Source: CAYYNP01 sp964472545
GTDB taxonomy: Bacteria; Planctomycetota; Planctomycetia; Pirellulales; Thermoguttaceae
DNA length: 14,837 nucleotides
Direction: 5' to 3'
Assembly: GCA_964472545.1 (NCBI GenBank)
Contig: CAYYNP010000249.1
Location: 1 to 14,837, forward strand
The notes under the pieces are model-generated. The model searched no databases, was not told the DNA's origin, and saw only the letters and a list, made by a program, of their open reading frames with translations. Shown one piece after another: positions 8,068 to 14,389 of this stretch; position 1 is the stretch's first letter, and each line of letters begins with the position of its first letter. Both the position numbers and the translations under genes were made by a program.

Positions 8068-8175
8068 ATGACGGAGTCTACTCGTGACTGCCCGGTACTG
8101 GTGCGTATCGAGGAGATCTTCGCCGAACCGGGAAGCAAGTGGAGTGCAAACGACAGAGCAGAAGTTGCATGTTAG
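8068..8175 (+). pseudogene. N-terminal segment of the sigma factor, closed by an in-frame TAG
   Basis: A 35-codon reading frame from ATG 8068, with a good ribosome site, that ends in TAG at 8173-8175. It lies in exactly the same frame as the sigma body that follows. If the TAG is ignored, the protein reads on without a break (DRAEVAC-stop-LAKARLTEIL) into region 2 and totals about 211 residues, a normal size for an ECF-like sigma factor. Likely explanations are a recent nonsense mutation, a sequencing error, stop-codon read-through, or a leader frame with re-initiation at TTG 8191. The sequence alone cannot choose between them. Confidence 0.55.
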
Positions 8176-8190
8176 CTCGCAAAGGCACGC

Positions 8191-8703
8191 TTGACGGAAA
8201 TCCTGACAATCGAGCGGCTCGCTGCCCTTAACGAAGAGGACGCGATGGACGCGTTCCAAGAGTTTGCCATGAACATCATTGAGCGAGGTTTTCCGAGCTT
8301 TGATCCTCGTAAGGGCAACGCGGAAGCCTACATCCTAACGGCATGGCGGAATCATCTCCGGAAGCATGCTGGTCGGAATCGCCAGCGCGCCGGCAATGAG
8401 TGCCAGATGCCCCTGGACGGGGAAGGCAAACCGCTTCTTGACGCAGAGGCACGCGATAGCGAGCCGCCCGTTCCGATCCTTGAGGACTTGAAACCACTCC
8501 TGAAACCACTCCTGGAGTTCCTTTCTCACTATCAGCAGGCTGTGGTTTTGCAGCGGTACCTTCATGGAGGAGGGCAACTCAAGCCCTTCAGAGACATTGC
8601 TGCGGAAATGGAAAAGACCGATGACGCAGTAAGGCAAGCCCACCAAAGGGCAATGACGACGCTGAGGAGACACGCAGCAACGAGGATGGAAGGCAGTGAT
8701 TGA
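8191..8703 (+). CDS. ECF-like sigma-70 family RNA polymerase sigma factor
   Basis: A 170-residue sigma factor body read from TTG 8191; the next in-frame ATG is 8245. It would direct RNA polymerase to a specific promoter set. Region 2 lies at about 17-60, with the pattern DAFQEFA, FPSFDPRKGNAEAYILTAWRN and a basic stretch HLRKHAGRNRQR that fits the core-binding and -10 recognition helices. Region 4 lies at about 104-163: the HYQQAVVLQRYLHG helix, then FRDIAAEMEKTDDAVRQAHQ, which resembles the helix-turn-helix that reads the -35 box. The linker contains a perfect 12-base tandem duplication (8489-8500 and 8501-8512) encoding KPLLKPLL. An in-frame TAG separates it from a better start at 8068, so expression is in doubt. 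The gene for its probable anti-sigma factor begins 96 bases downstream. The subgroup is not one I can name. Confidence 0.75.
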   Translation: MTEILTIERLAALNEEDAMDAFQEFAMNIIERGFPSFDPRKGNAEAYILTAWRNHLRKHAGRNRQRAGNECQMPLDGEGKPLLDAEARDSEPPVPILEDLKPLLKPLLEFLSHYQQAVVLQRYLHGGGQLKPFRDIAAEMEKTDDAVRQAHQRAMTTLRRHAATRMEGSD

Positions 8704-8787
8704 AACTGTGCCACCCGAAGAGGAGTACGGGAGACCAGACTCGGATGACGATACGGCAACGCATCGGTAGACCCATCAGACTGAAAC

Positions 8788-8792
8788 GGAGG
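8788..8792 (+). promoter_or_regulatory. Ribosome binding site of the anti-sigma gene
   Basis: GGAGG seven bases before ATG 8800. The following ACCTGCCATGA is identical to the bases before and at ATG 8068. Confidence 0.7.
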
Positions 8793-8799
8793 ACCTGCC

Positions 8800-10137
8800 A
8801 TGAACACCAAGAAGAAGCACAATGCCGACGTTCTGAAGTCGGATCACAATGGAAACCACCCGAGTGAGGAGGAGCTTCAAGAGTGGGAACTCTTCCCAGA
8901 CTCCTTCGCTTCGCAGGAATTCGAACGGATTAGGGAACACCTAGATCGTTGCCGACCTTGCAAGGTGTACTGCGAACGGGTCCGAATGGCCGAGAAGGAC
9001 GTAGAGGCTTATCTCGAAACGGAAAACGGGCGCAACGCGCGCCAGATTCTCCTAGATCAGATTGCGTCGAAGTGTGCTAGCGATTGCCCTTGCCAGGGCC
9101 CTCGGGACAATGGCAAGCTGAAGTCCTGCGTTCCGGACGATCCTCCGCCGGATAGCCCGCATATGTACGGCAGACGGAAGACGCATGCCCGTCTGGAGAA
9201 GCTCGCGATTGGCAGGTGCATCGCCGAGATTCTCGCACAAGGAAGCTATGTGGGTGAAGCCATGGGCGCCGATGGGGGCACGACAAATGAGGCACTTGCT
9301 GAGGTACTGGGTCACGATGCGGCAACTAGTGCGCGGGATCAGCGTGTCCTCATCACCAACCATCGGTTAATCCCCCAATTGATTTCTCGCCACTCCGATC
9401 GAATTCAGGTGCTCGGCGTGGGTGGGTTGTACCGTGCTGATCGAGAGACGTTTGTGGGGGATCAGGCTATCGAGAGTATCCAGCGTCTGCAATACTCGGT
9501 TAGTGTTCTCGGAATCAACGGCTTCAGTCCCCCCTGGTTGTTGACCGGCTCCGGGGTCGAGGACGGGATCAAGAAGGCGTTTATCCGTTCATCCCGAGAC
9601 GTAATTCTCGCGTTCGATTCGTCAAAGTGGGGCTTCAACTCGGGGAGCCGATTGGCGACTCTTGCCGATCTTTTTGGGACCGACTATCTCTTGGAGCCGG
9701 ACGGGCGAACGGTTCACCTTGTGACCACCTATCCCGTTGTCGACCCAGAAGTCTGTGGAGCCGAGCACGCGAAGGTGTTGCGCTATCGAGACAGGTTCTT
9801 GGCTGGCGTCAAGAGACTGACAACGAATGGGTGGAGGGAATACGATAGCTCGGTGCGTGCAGCAATCGTGCGTTTTCGTGATGAAGACACTCTAGATCTG
9901 ATGCTCGACTTGAAAGAGCCTCATAGGCTGGACAGCCTCCCGGAGAGGTACTTTGACGACCTGGAGTTGGAAAGGGAGGAGAATCTCGATTCCGTTGCAC
10001 ACTCGGTCCTTGTGGTCAGTATCGAACTGATAGGTGACTTTGTCAATTCGCGTCGGCCAGTTGATAAGCTGCGAACTGAGACTGGGAAGCTGGATCTTGT
10101 TGGGGTCTCTGCTCACGACACTGATTGTCGCGGGTAG
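8800..10137 (+). CDS. Predicted soluble anti-sigma factor: ZAS zinc finger fused to a DeoR-type sugar-phosphate sensor domain
   Basis: A 445-residue protein with an unusual build. Residues 20-62 begin HPSEEEL and contain His47-x3-Cys51-x2-Cys54, the zinc-binding pattern of ZAS anti-sigma domains, which clamp ECF sigma factors. A cysteine-rich linker follows (Cys92, 96, 98, 110). Residues about 131-300 match the effector domain of DeoR-family repressors in order: KLAIGRCIAEIL, DGGTT (158-162), VLITNHRLIPQL, VGGLYRADRETFVG, LGINGFSPPWLLT, and DSSKWG (273-278), equivalent to the family's DxSKxG. That domain binds phosphorylated sugars in known DeoR proteins. The DeoR helix-turn-helix is absent, and no membrane segment is visible. 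Residues 301-445 are unrecognised. It sits between a sigma gene and a sugar phosphate cyclase gene. The inferred role is to hold the sigma factor and release it on binding a phosphosugar. Domain calls are firm; the mechanism is inference. Confidence 0.8.
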   Translation: MNTKKKHNADVLKSDHNGNHPSEEELQEWELFPDSFASQEFERIREHLDRCRPCKVYCERVRMAEKDVEAYLETENGRNARQILLDQIASKCASDCPCQGPRDNGKLKSCVPDDPPPDSPHMYGRRKTHARLEKLAIGRCIAEILAQGSYVGEAMGADGGTTNEALAEVLGHDAATSARDQRVLITNHRLIPQLISRHSDRIQVLGVGGLYRADRETFVGDQAIESIQRLQYSVSVLGINGFSPPWLLTGSGVEDGIKKAFIRSSRDVILAFDSSKWGFNSGSRLATLADLFGTDYLLEPDGRTVHLVTTYPVVDPEVCGAEHAKVLRYRDRFLAGVKRLTTNGWREYDSSVRAAIVRFRDEDTLDLMLDLKEPHRLDSLPERYFDDLELEREENLDSVAHSVLVVSIELIGDFVNSRRPVDKLRTETGKLDLVGVSAHDTDCRG

Positions 10138-10154
10138 CCGGATGGCCATAGGTT

Positions 10155-10160
10155 AAGGAG
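10155..10160 (+). promoter_or_regulatory. Ribosome binding site of the cyclase gene
   Basis: AAGGAG seven bases before ATG 10168. It fixes a start that includes an unusual basic, low-complexity N-terminus. Confidence 0.7.
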
Positions 10161-10167
10161 CCAAGCC

Positions 10168-11742
10168 ATGAGTCAGGTGAGAGATCGGCGTTCTTCGGGT
10201 GCCCATCCAATTGATCGGCGCCATCCTGGGGCACCAAGCCCGACGCGGCGGGAGTCTCAGCGCTCGCCTCAGCAACCGGGGGCGAGGGCTACCGGGCAGT
10301 GGATCGCCCGCGAGAGTTGGTTGCCGCTCTATCCGGCGACGGCCAAGGATGAGGCCGTGAAGCCCGGCGTTTACGGTCTGCGCGACACGGTGGGCAATAC
10401 GGTCGTGCGCACCGTCGATACCGGTGGTATCCGCGACTACGACGCCATCCTGACGCCTAGCCTCTTTAGCAAGGAGAATCCCACACTGCATCGGCAGTGT
10501 GCCGGCGCGAAGCGGCTGTTCGTCGTCATCGATCCGGCGGTCTACGAGATCTATGGCAGCGAAATCAAAGAGTACCTCAGACACTACAGAACGCCTTTCG
10601 CCGTCGGCAAGCTGCCGGGGCTGGTCAACAACGAGGAGAACAAGTCGACTCGCATCTGGAAGAGGCTCAACGGTTGGCTGATGGACTACGGGATTGGCCC
10701 GACCGACATGTTGATCGGCATCGGCGGCGGCGTCGTGGGCGATCTGGTAGGGTTCGCGGCGGGCACGACGCGCCGGGGTGAGATTCCTTATCTGCTCGTA
10801 ACCACGACGCTGACCGCGACGATCGACGCGGGAATCTCGCCCAAGACGGGCATCAACGTCGGCCGGCACAAGAACGCATGCGGACTGGTCTATCCGCCGA
10901 CGTGCGTGCTCAGTGACACCCGTCTCCTGAAAACGGACCCTTCGGTCAAGACGGGCCTGGCCGAACTGATCAAGCTGTCGATCGTTCGCTGTCCAGAGCT
11001 GTTCAGCTTGCTCGAACGCGAAGGCCTCCGGCTGCTGGTGGACAGGTTTCAAAGCGCCGTCGGCCGGAGGCTGATCGACCTCGGCCGGCGCCTCTTCTTG
11101 AAAATGAAGTTCGAGCCGCCCTTTCCGGGTAACGATCCCGCTTCCATGCGAAGCTACGGACACTCCTTCTCGCGGCAACTCGAAAGCCGCAGCGGCTTCA
11201 TGCTCACTCACGGCGAGGCGATCGGCGTCGAAATGGCCGTTGCCGCCAGTCTGGCGTGTGTGGAGGGATTCCTTGCGAGGCCGCAGCGAGACCGGATCAT
11301 CGCGCTGCTGGTGAAGCTGCGGCTGCTTCCCTATTGCCCCGAATGCACGGCCGATCAGATTTGGCCGGTGTTCCAGCGGAAGGTCGAGGCAGACGAGCCG
11401 TTCTGGTTCCCCATTCCCGACGGCGAGATAGGCCGCGGAACCTTTCTGCGCCGGTTCTCCAAAGCCCAACTCGCCAGCGCCATTGGCGCCATTCCGATGA
11501 TCCGATCGAGAGAAACGGTCGCGGGGCGAGTGCACTACTGGGCCAGAGCAAGGAACTCGGATCCGCCGATGTGTGTGACGGCCGACTTCTTCGAGGACGG
11601 CACAGATCGGTTCCTGGAGGAGGAGCCGGGCAGCGTACGCTCGTACCCGTCCCAGCGCATCAGCCCGGAAGAACGGACCTTCGCATATCGTTTGCTGCTT
11701 AGCGGCGCGATTGGCGGCCCACTCGTGAGCTACCAACGGTAG
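10168..11742 (+). CDS. EEVS-like sugar phosphate cyclase (dehydroquinate synthase superfamily) with N- and C-terminal extensions
   Basis: A 524-residue NAD- and metal-dependent cyclase of the dehydroquinate synthase superfamily. GGGVVGDLVGFAA (187-199) is the NAD loop. The metal ligands expected from the family are Glu266 in GLAELIK, His332 in SYGHSFS and His348 in THGEA. DAGISPKTGIN (220-230) followed by HKNACGLVYPP resembles 2-epi-5-epi-valiolone synthase and relatives, which cyclise sedoheptulose 7-phosphate. True AroB enzymes usually have GKNLVG there. This argues against a plain shikimate enzyme, but the exact substrate is unproven. Two parts lie outside the usual 350-410-residue core: a basic, Ser/Pro/Arg-rich N-terminus (1-45) and a C-terminal region (about 400-524) I do not recognise. 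The gene starts 30 bases after the anti-sigma gene, so the two are very likely co-transcribed. No tailoring methyltransferase, kinase or glycosyltransferase for a cyclitol product is in view. Confidence 0.82.
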   Translation: MSQVRDRRSSGAHPIDRRHPGAPSPTRRESQRSPQQPGARATGQWIARESWLPLYPATAKDEAVKPGVYGLRDTVGNTVVRTVDTGGIRDYDAILTPSLFSKENPTLHRQCAGAKRLFVVIDPAVYEIYGSEIKEYLRHYRTPFAVGKLPGLVNNEENKSTRIWKRLNGWLMDYGIGPTDMLIGIGGGVVGDLVGFAAGTTRRGEIPYLLVTTTLTATIDAGISPKTGINVGRHKNACGLVYPPTCVLSDTRLLKTDPSVKTGLAELIKLSIVRCPELFSLLEREGLRLLVDRFQSAVGRRLIDLGRRLFLKMKFEPPFPGNDPASMRSYGHSFSRQLESRSGFMLTHGEAIGVEMAVAASLACVEGFLARPQRDRIIALLVKLRLLPYCPECTADQIWPVFQRKVEADEPFWFPIPDGEIGRGTFLRRFSKAQLASAIGAIPMIRSRETVAGRVHYWARARNSDPPMCVTADFFEDGTDRFLEEEPGSVRSYPSQRISPEERTFAYRLLLSGAIGGPLVSYQR

Positions 11743-11827
11743 AGGTCCGGCTCAGACAATCGGCAAAAGGGGCATTCTGTTCCGCCGTAGCAGCAGAGCG
11801 TTGTTCGATTGGAAGACGCGGGTGGCG

Positions 11828-11843
11828 CGGGTTCTTGAACCCG
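11828..11843. terminator. Perfect palindrome between convergent genes
   Basis: CGGGTTC-TT-GAACCCG is a perfect seven-base-pair inverted repeat with a two-base loop. It lies between the cyclase stop (11742) and the stop of the minus-strand propeller gene (11888). No T-run flanks it. A bidirectional transcript-end hairpin or a REP-like palindrome are both possible. Confidence 0.35.
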
Positions 11844-11887
11844 TGGGACTACGTTCCTCAGGCCCGTTGCCGTGATGCCGCCTTTGC

Positions 11888-14062
11888 TTACTCCGGCACA
11901 ACGCCCGACCATTGATAGAGCATCAGTTTGCAGTGGCCGGATTCCTCTTCGAGGATCAGGTACTCGCCGCACGCCCGACGGTGGACGCGCAGCAAGGCCG
12001 GGCCGTGGTCGAGGCTGCCGTCGCGGTGGCCGGTTTCGGGGCCGGCGTGGATCGAGAAGAGATGGGCGCCGTCGGCCATGTCGTGGACCTGCACGTGGCC
12101 GTCGCGACGCCCGGCGAACATGAAGTCGCCTTCGGCCCAACAATGATGGACGGCGCCGGTGGTGCTCGTCTGGAACTTGTCGAAAAGCCAGCGCACCTCG
12201 CGCGACGTCGACCAGTTGTCGTAGCAGATCGCCGCCCGGGAGAGTTTGAAGCCGCTGGTGTAGCGCTTTTCGGCCGTTTCGCCCCAGAGCACCATCACGT
12301 CGTGCTCGGGGTCGTAGACCTGGTAGGTGATGCCGCGTATCGGATCGGCCACCGGCGTGATCTCCGGCCGCCGGCCGTAGACCGGCACGCCGTGTGGGTT
12401 GATGCCGGTCAGTGCGAACCGCAGCAGATGGCCGCGCTTCTGGCCGCCGACCTTCCCGCCCCCAACCTTCCACGTGCCGTTGTCCCAGATCGTGCCGTCG
12501 CGATCGACGAACCAGCCGGTCCCGCCGGGCGTCAGGTGGCTGAGCACGTGCGTTTCGTCGGGGTCGATCGAGCCGTCGCCGTCGGTATCGGTCCACATCC
12601 AGCGATAGTTGCCTTCCGGCTGGGCGCTGCCCCAGTGCGGCTCCATGCGGGTGATGTGGTTGTGCGTGAAGGCGCCGCAGGGGATCAGGATCTCGCCGAA
12701 GCGCTGCGGATCGAGACGATAGACCATCAGGAACCGGTCGTCCTGGGACGACATGTAGACGAACTTCCGCCCGCGGACCCGGCGAACGGTGACGCCCGGC
12801 GTCTTGTTGCCGTCGTGGCGGCGGGGATCGTGCGGGAAGAGGAACGGGCAGACGGTGACGGCCTCGTTCTTCCATTGTTGGCCCGGCGGCTGGGTGTAGT
12901 CCATGCGGTACTTGAAGTCCATGTCGTAGATCGCGGTCTCGTCGCCGTCGTCGACGTCGGCGCCGTCGCAAAACTGGTCGGCACGCACCAGGGCCGTTTC
13001 GGTCCACGCGCCGTCCGTCTGCTTCAGCCAGCGGATCTCGGCACCCTTCCAGACCGACGCCCCGCCGCAACTGACGGCCAGATCGCCGGCCGCGTTGACG
13101 CCGATCGCGTAGACGCCGTTCAGTCGCAACGGGCCGAGCCTGCCCTTGGTCGTTGTGCCTTCGAAGGCGCCGCCGGTGACGCCGACGGTCCCATCGAGCA
13201 CGGGCGACTCGCCGGAGATATCGAAGACCTTGACGTTGTAGTCTTCGCCGTTGTCGGCCACGTACAACAACTCCCGCCGCCGATCCACCGCCAGACAACT
13301 CGGTTTGTCGATCGACGCGATGCAGAAGCTGCTGGGCAATGCTCGGCTGGACTGTGCTCGCGTGGCCGGGGATTCGATGTCGCCCTGCACGGCGCGCACG
13401 TCGTCGGCATCGTAACGATGCACGTGCCGATCGGCCGAGTCGATCACCCAGAGGTTGCCCCGGGCGTCGACGGCGATGCGTCCCGGCTGGGCGGCGTCGG
13501 CCGAGACGTCGAGCGATTCGATCGGCGACAGGTCCTTGGTGTCGAGTTGGTGAATCCGCGCGTTGGTCTTGTCGCTGCAATAGAGCACGCCGCCGTGGCA
13601 GGCCATGCCGACGATCTCGCCGAACGAGACGTCGACCCTGACGACCGGCCGGTGATCGCGGAGCCGCGTCTTCTGGATCCAATCGACCTTGAAGTCGTGG
13701 TTGTAGTAGAGGAATTCCCCGTCGCCGGCGATGGCGTTGCCGCCTTTCTTGTTCCGCACGTCGTACTTGCCGACCCAGTTGCCGCGACGATCGTAGATCT
13801 GATGGACGTAGATCTGCTCGCTGCTGCGGGTGTTGACGTAGACCCGGCCGTCGTCGGCCAGGAGGATCGACTTGACCGTATAGGGGACGGCCTTTTCCGG
13901 CACACCGTAGGTATTGCCGATCCAGGAGTTGACGACCTCTCGCTGCTGCGCAGACGCCACGGCGGCCAACGCCCAACCGACCATCGCCGCAGCCGAAAGC
14001 CAAAGGCCGACGCGCGGCATACGTTTCGACGCAATCGCAGCCGAGGGGCGGTCTGTTCGCAC
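11888..14062 (-). CDS. Secreted NHL/SMP-30-like beta-propeller protein with an EF-hand-like loop
   Basis: A predicted exported protein of 724 residues from GTG 14062, which has GGAG six bases upstream. ATG 14020 would give 710 residues but lacks a ribosome site. The hydrophobic signal segment WLSAAAMVGWALAAVASA ends in a standard cleavage site near AQQ. The body is made of repeated beta-blade sequences such as GRIAVDARGNLWVIDSADR, KPSCLAVDRRRELLYVADNG and LNGVYAIGVNAAGDLAVS, the pattern of NHL or SMP-30-type propellers. Around residues 492-503 the run DTDGDGSIDPDE fits a calcium-binding EF-hand loop. Seven or more cysteines are scattered, and no haem-binding CxxCH is seen. Enzymatic function is not evident; binding of a ligand or partner at the cell surface or periplasm is the usual guess. 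The gene is convergent with the cyclase gene and divergent from the secretin-like gene. Confidence 0.75.
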   Translation of the reverse strand: MRTDRPSAAIASKRMPRVGLWLSAAAMVGWALAAVASAQQREVVNSWIGNTYGVPEKAVPYTVKSILLADDGRVYVNTRSSEQIYVHQIYDRRGNWVGKYDVRNKKGGNAIAGDGEFLYYNHDFKVDWIQKTRLRDHRPVVRVDVSFGEIVGMACHGGVLYCSDKTNARIHQLDTKDLSPIESLDVSADAAQPGRIAVDARGNLWVIDSADRHVHRYDADDVRAVQGDIESPATRAQSSRALPSSFCIASIDKPSCLAVDRRRELLYVADNGEDYNVKVFDISGESPVLDGTVGVTGGAFEGTTTKGRLGPLRLNGVYAIGVNAAGDLAVSCGGASVWKGAEIRWLKQTDGAWTETALVRADQFCDGADVDDGDETAIYDMDFKYRMDYTQPPGQQWKNEAVTVCPFLFPHDPRRHDGNKTPGVTVRRVRGRKFVYMSSQDDRFLMVYRLDPQRFGEILIPCGAFTHNHITRMEPHWGSAQPEGNYRWMWTDTDGDGSIDPDETHVLSHLTPGGTGWFVDRDGTIWDNGTWKVGGGKVGGQKRGHLLRFALTGINPHGVPVYGRRPEITPVADPIRGITYQVYDPEHDVMVLWGETAEKRYTSGFKLSRAAICYDNWSTSREVRWLFDKFQTSTTGAVHHCWAEGDFMFAGRRDGHVQVHDMADGAHLFSIHAGPETGHRDGSLDHGPALLRVHRRACGEYLILEEESGHCKLMLYQWSGVVPE

Positions 14063-14389
14063 GGCGTTCTCCACTCGATGAACCGGTTGTCCGTGGTTTT
14101 CACGGATAGTATACCACGGGGGCACCCGTGCTGGACGTTCTCGAGACGGCAATTGCGCGACGATGAGGCGCGTTGCCGTCCAACTAGCCGATCTACCCAA
14201 CGCATTCGACACGCAGGCCGGACCCCCGCATGGGGAGCGGCGGCCGATGCCATATCTTCGCCTCGAACGGCAACTGATTGCCATTTCGCCGATTTGGGCC
14301 GATACCCCCGAGCAGCCACGGGGTTAAACCTCTTGGCGGTTGTTTGTACGCGTCAACCCAGGCGTTTGAACTTAGGGAGGAACGAGGAG
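14063..14389. other. Divergent promoter region between the propeller and secretin-like genes
   Basis: A 327-base stretch. On the minus strand a TATACT box (14108-14113), the same hexamer as in the aldolase promoter, lies 46 bases before GTG 14062, but no good -35 box precedes it. Two small inverted repeats flank it: CCGTG/CACGG (14091-14105) and CACGGG/CCCGTG (14115-14130). I see no gene here. Confidence 0.4.
14374..14380 (+). promoter_or_regulatory. Ribosome binding site of the secretin-like gene
   Basis: AGGGAGG nine bases before ATG 14390. A second purine run, GAGGAG (14384-14389), abuts the start codon and is too close to be the main site. Confidence 0.6.

Noticed and set aside
8696..8770. 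Short acidic open frame (GTG start) between the sigma and anti-sigma genes
   Set aside because: Only about 24 codons, no ribosome site and no recognisable product; most likely chance.
10153..11736. 527-codon open frame antisense to the cyclase gene
   Set aside because: Shadow frame of a gene with intact catalytic motifs; the predicted protein is unstructured-looking and rich in Arg, Gln and His.
14063..14284. N-terminal extension of the propeller protein to ATG 14284
   Set aside because: It would place 74 Arg-rich residues before the signal peptide, while GTG 14062 has a well-spaced GGAG.
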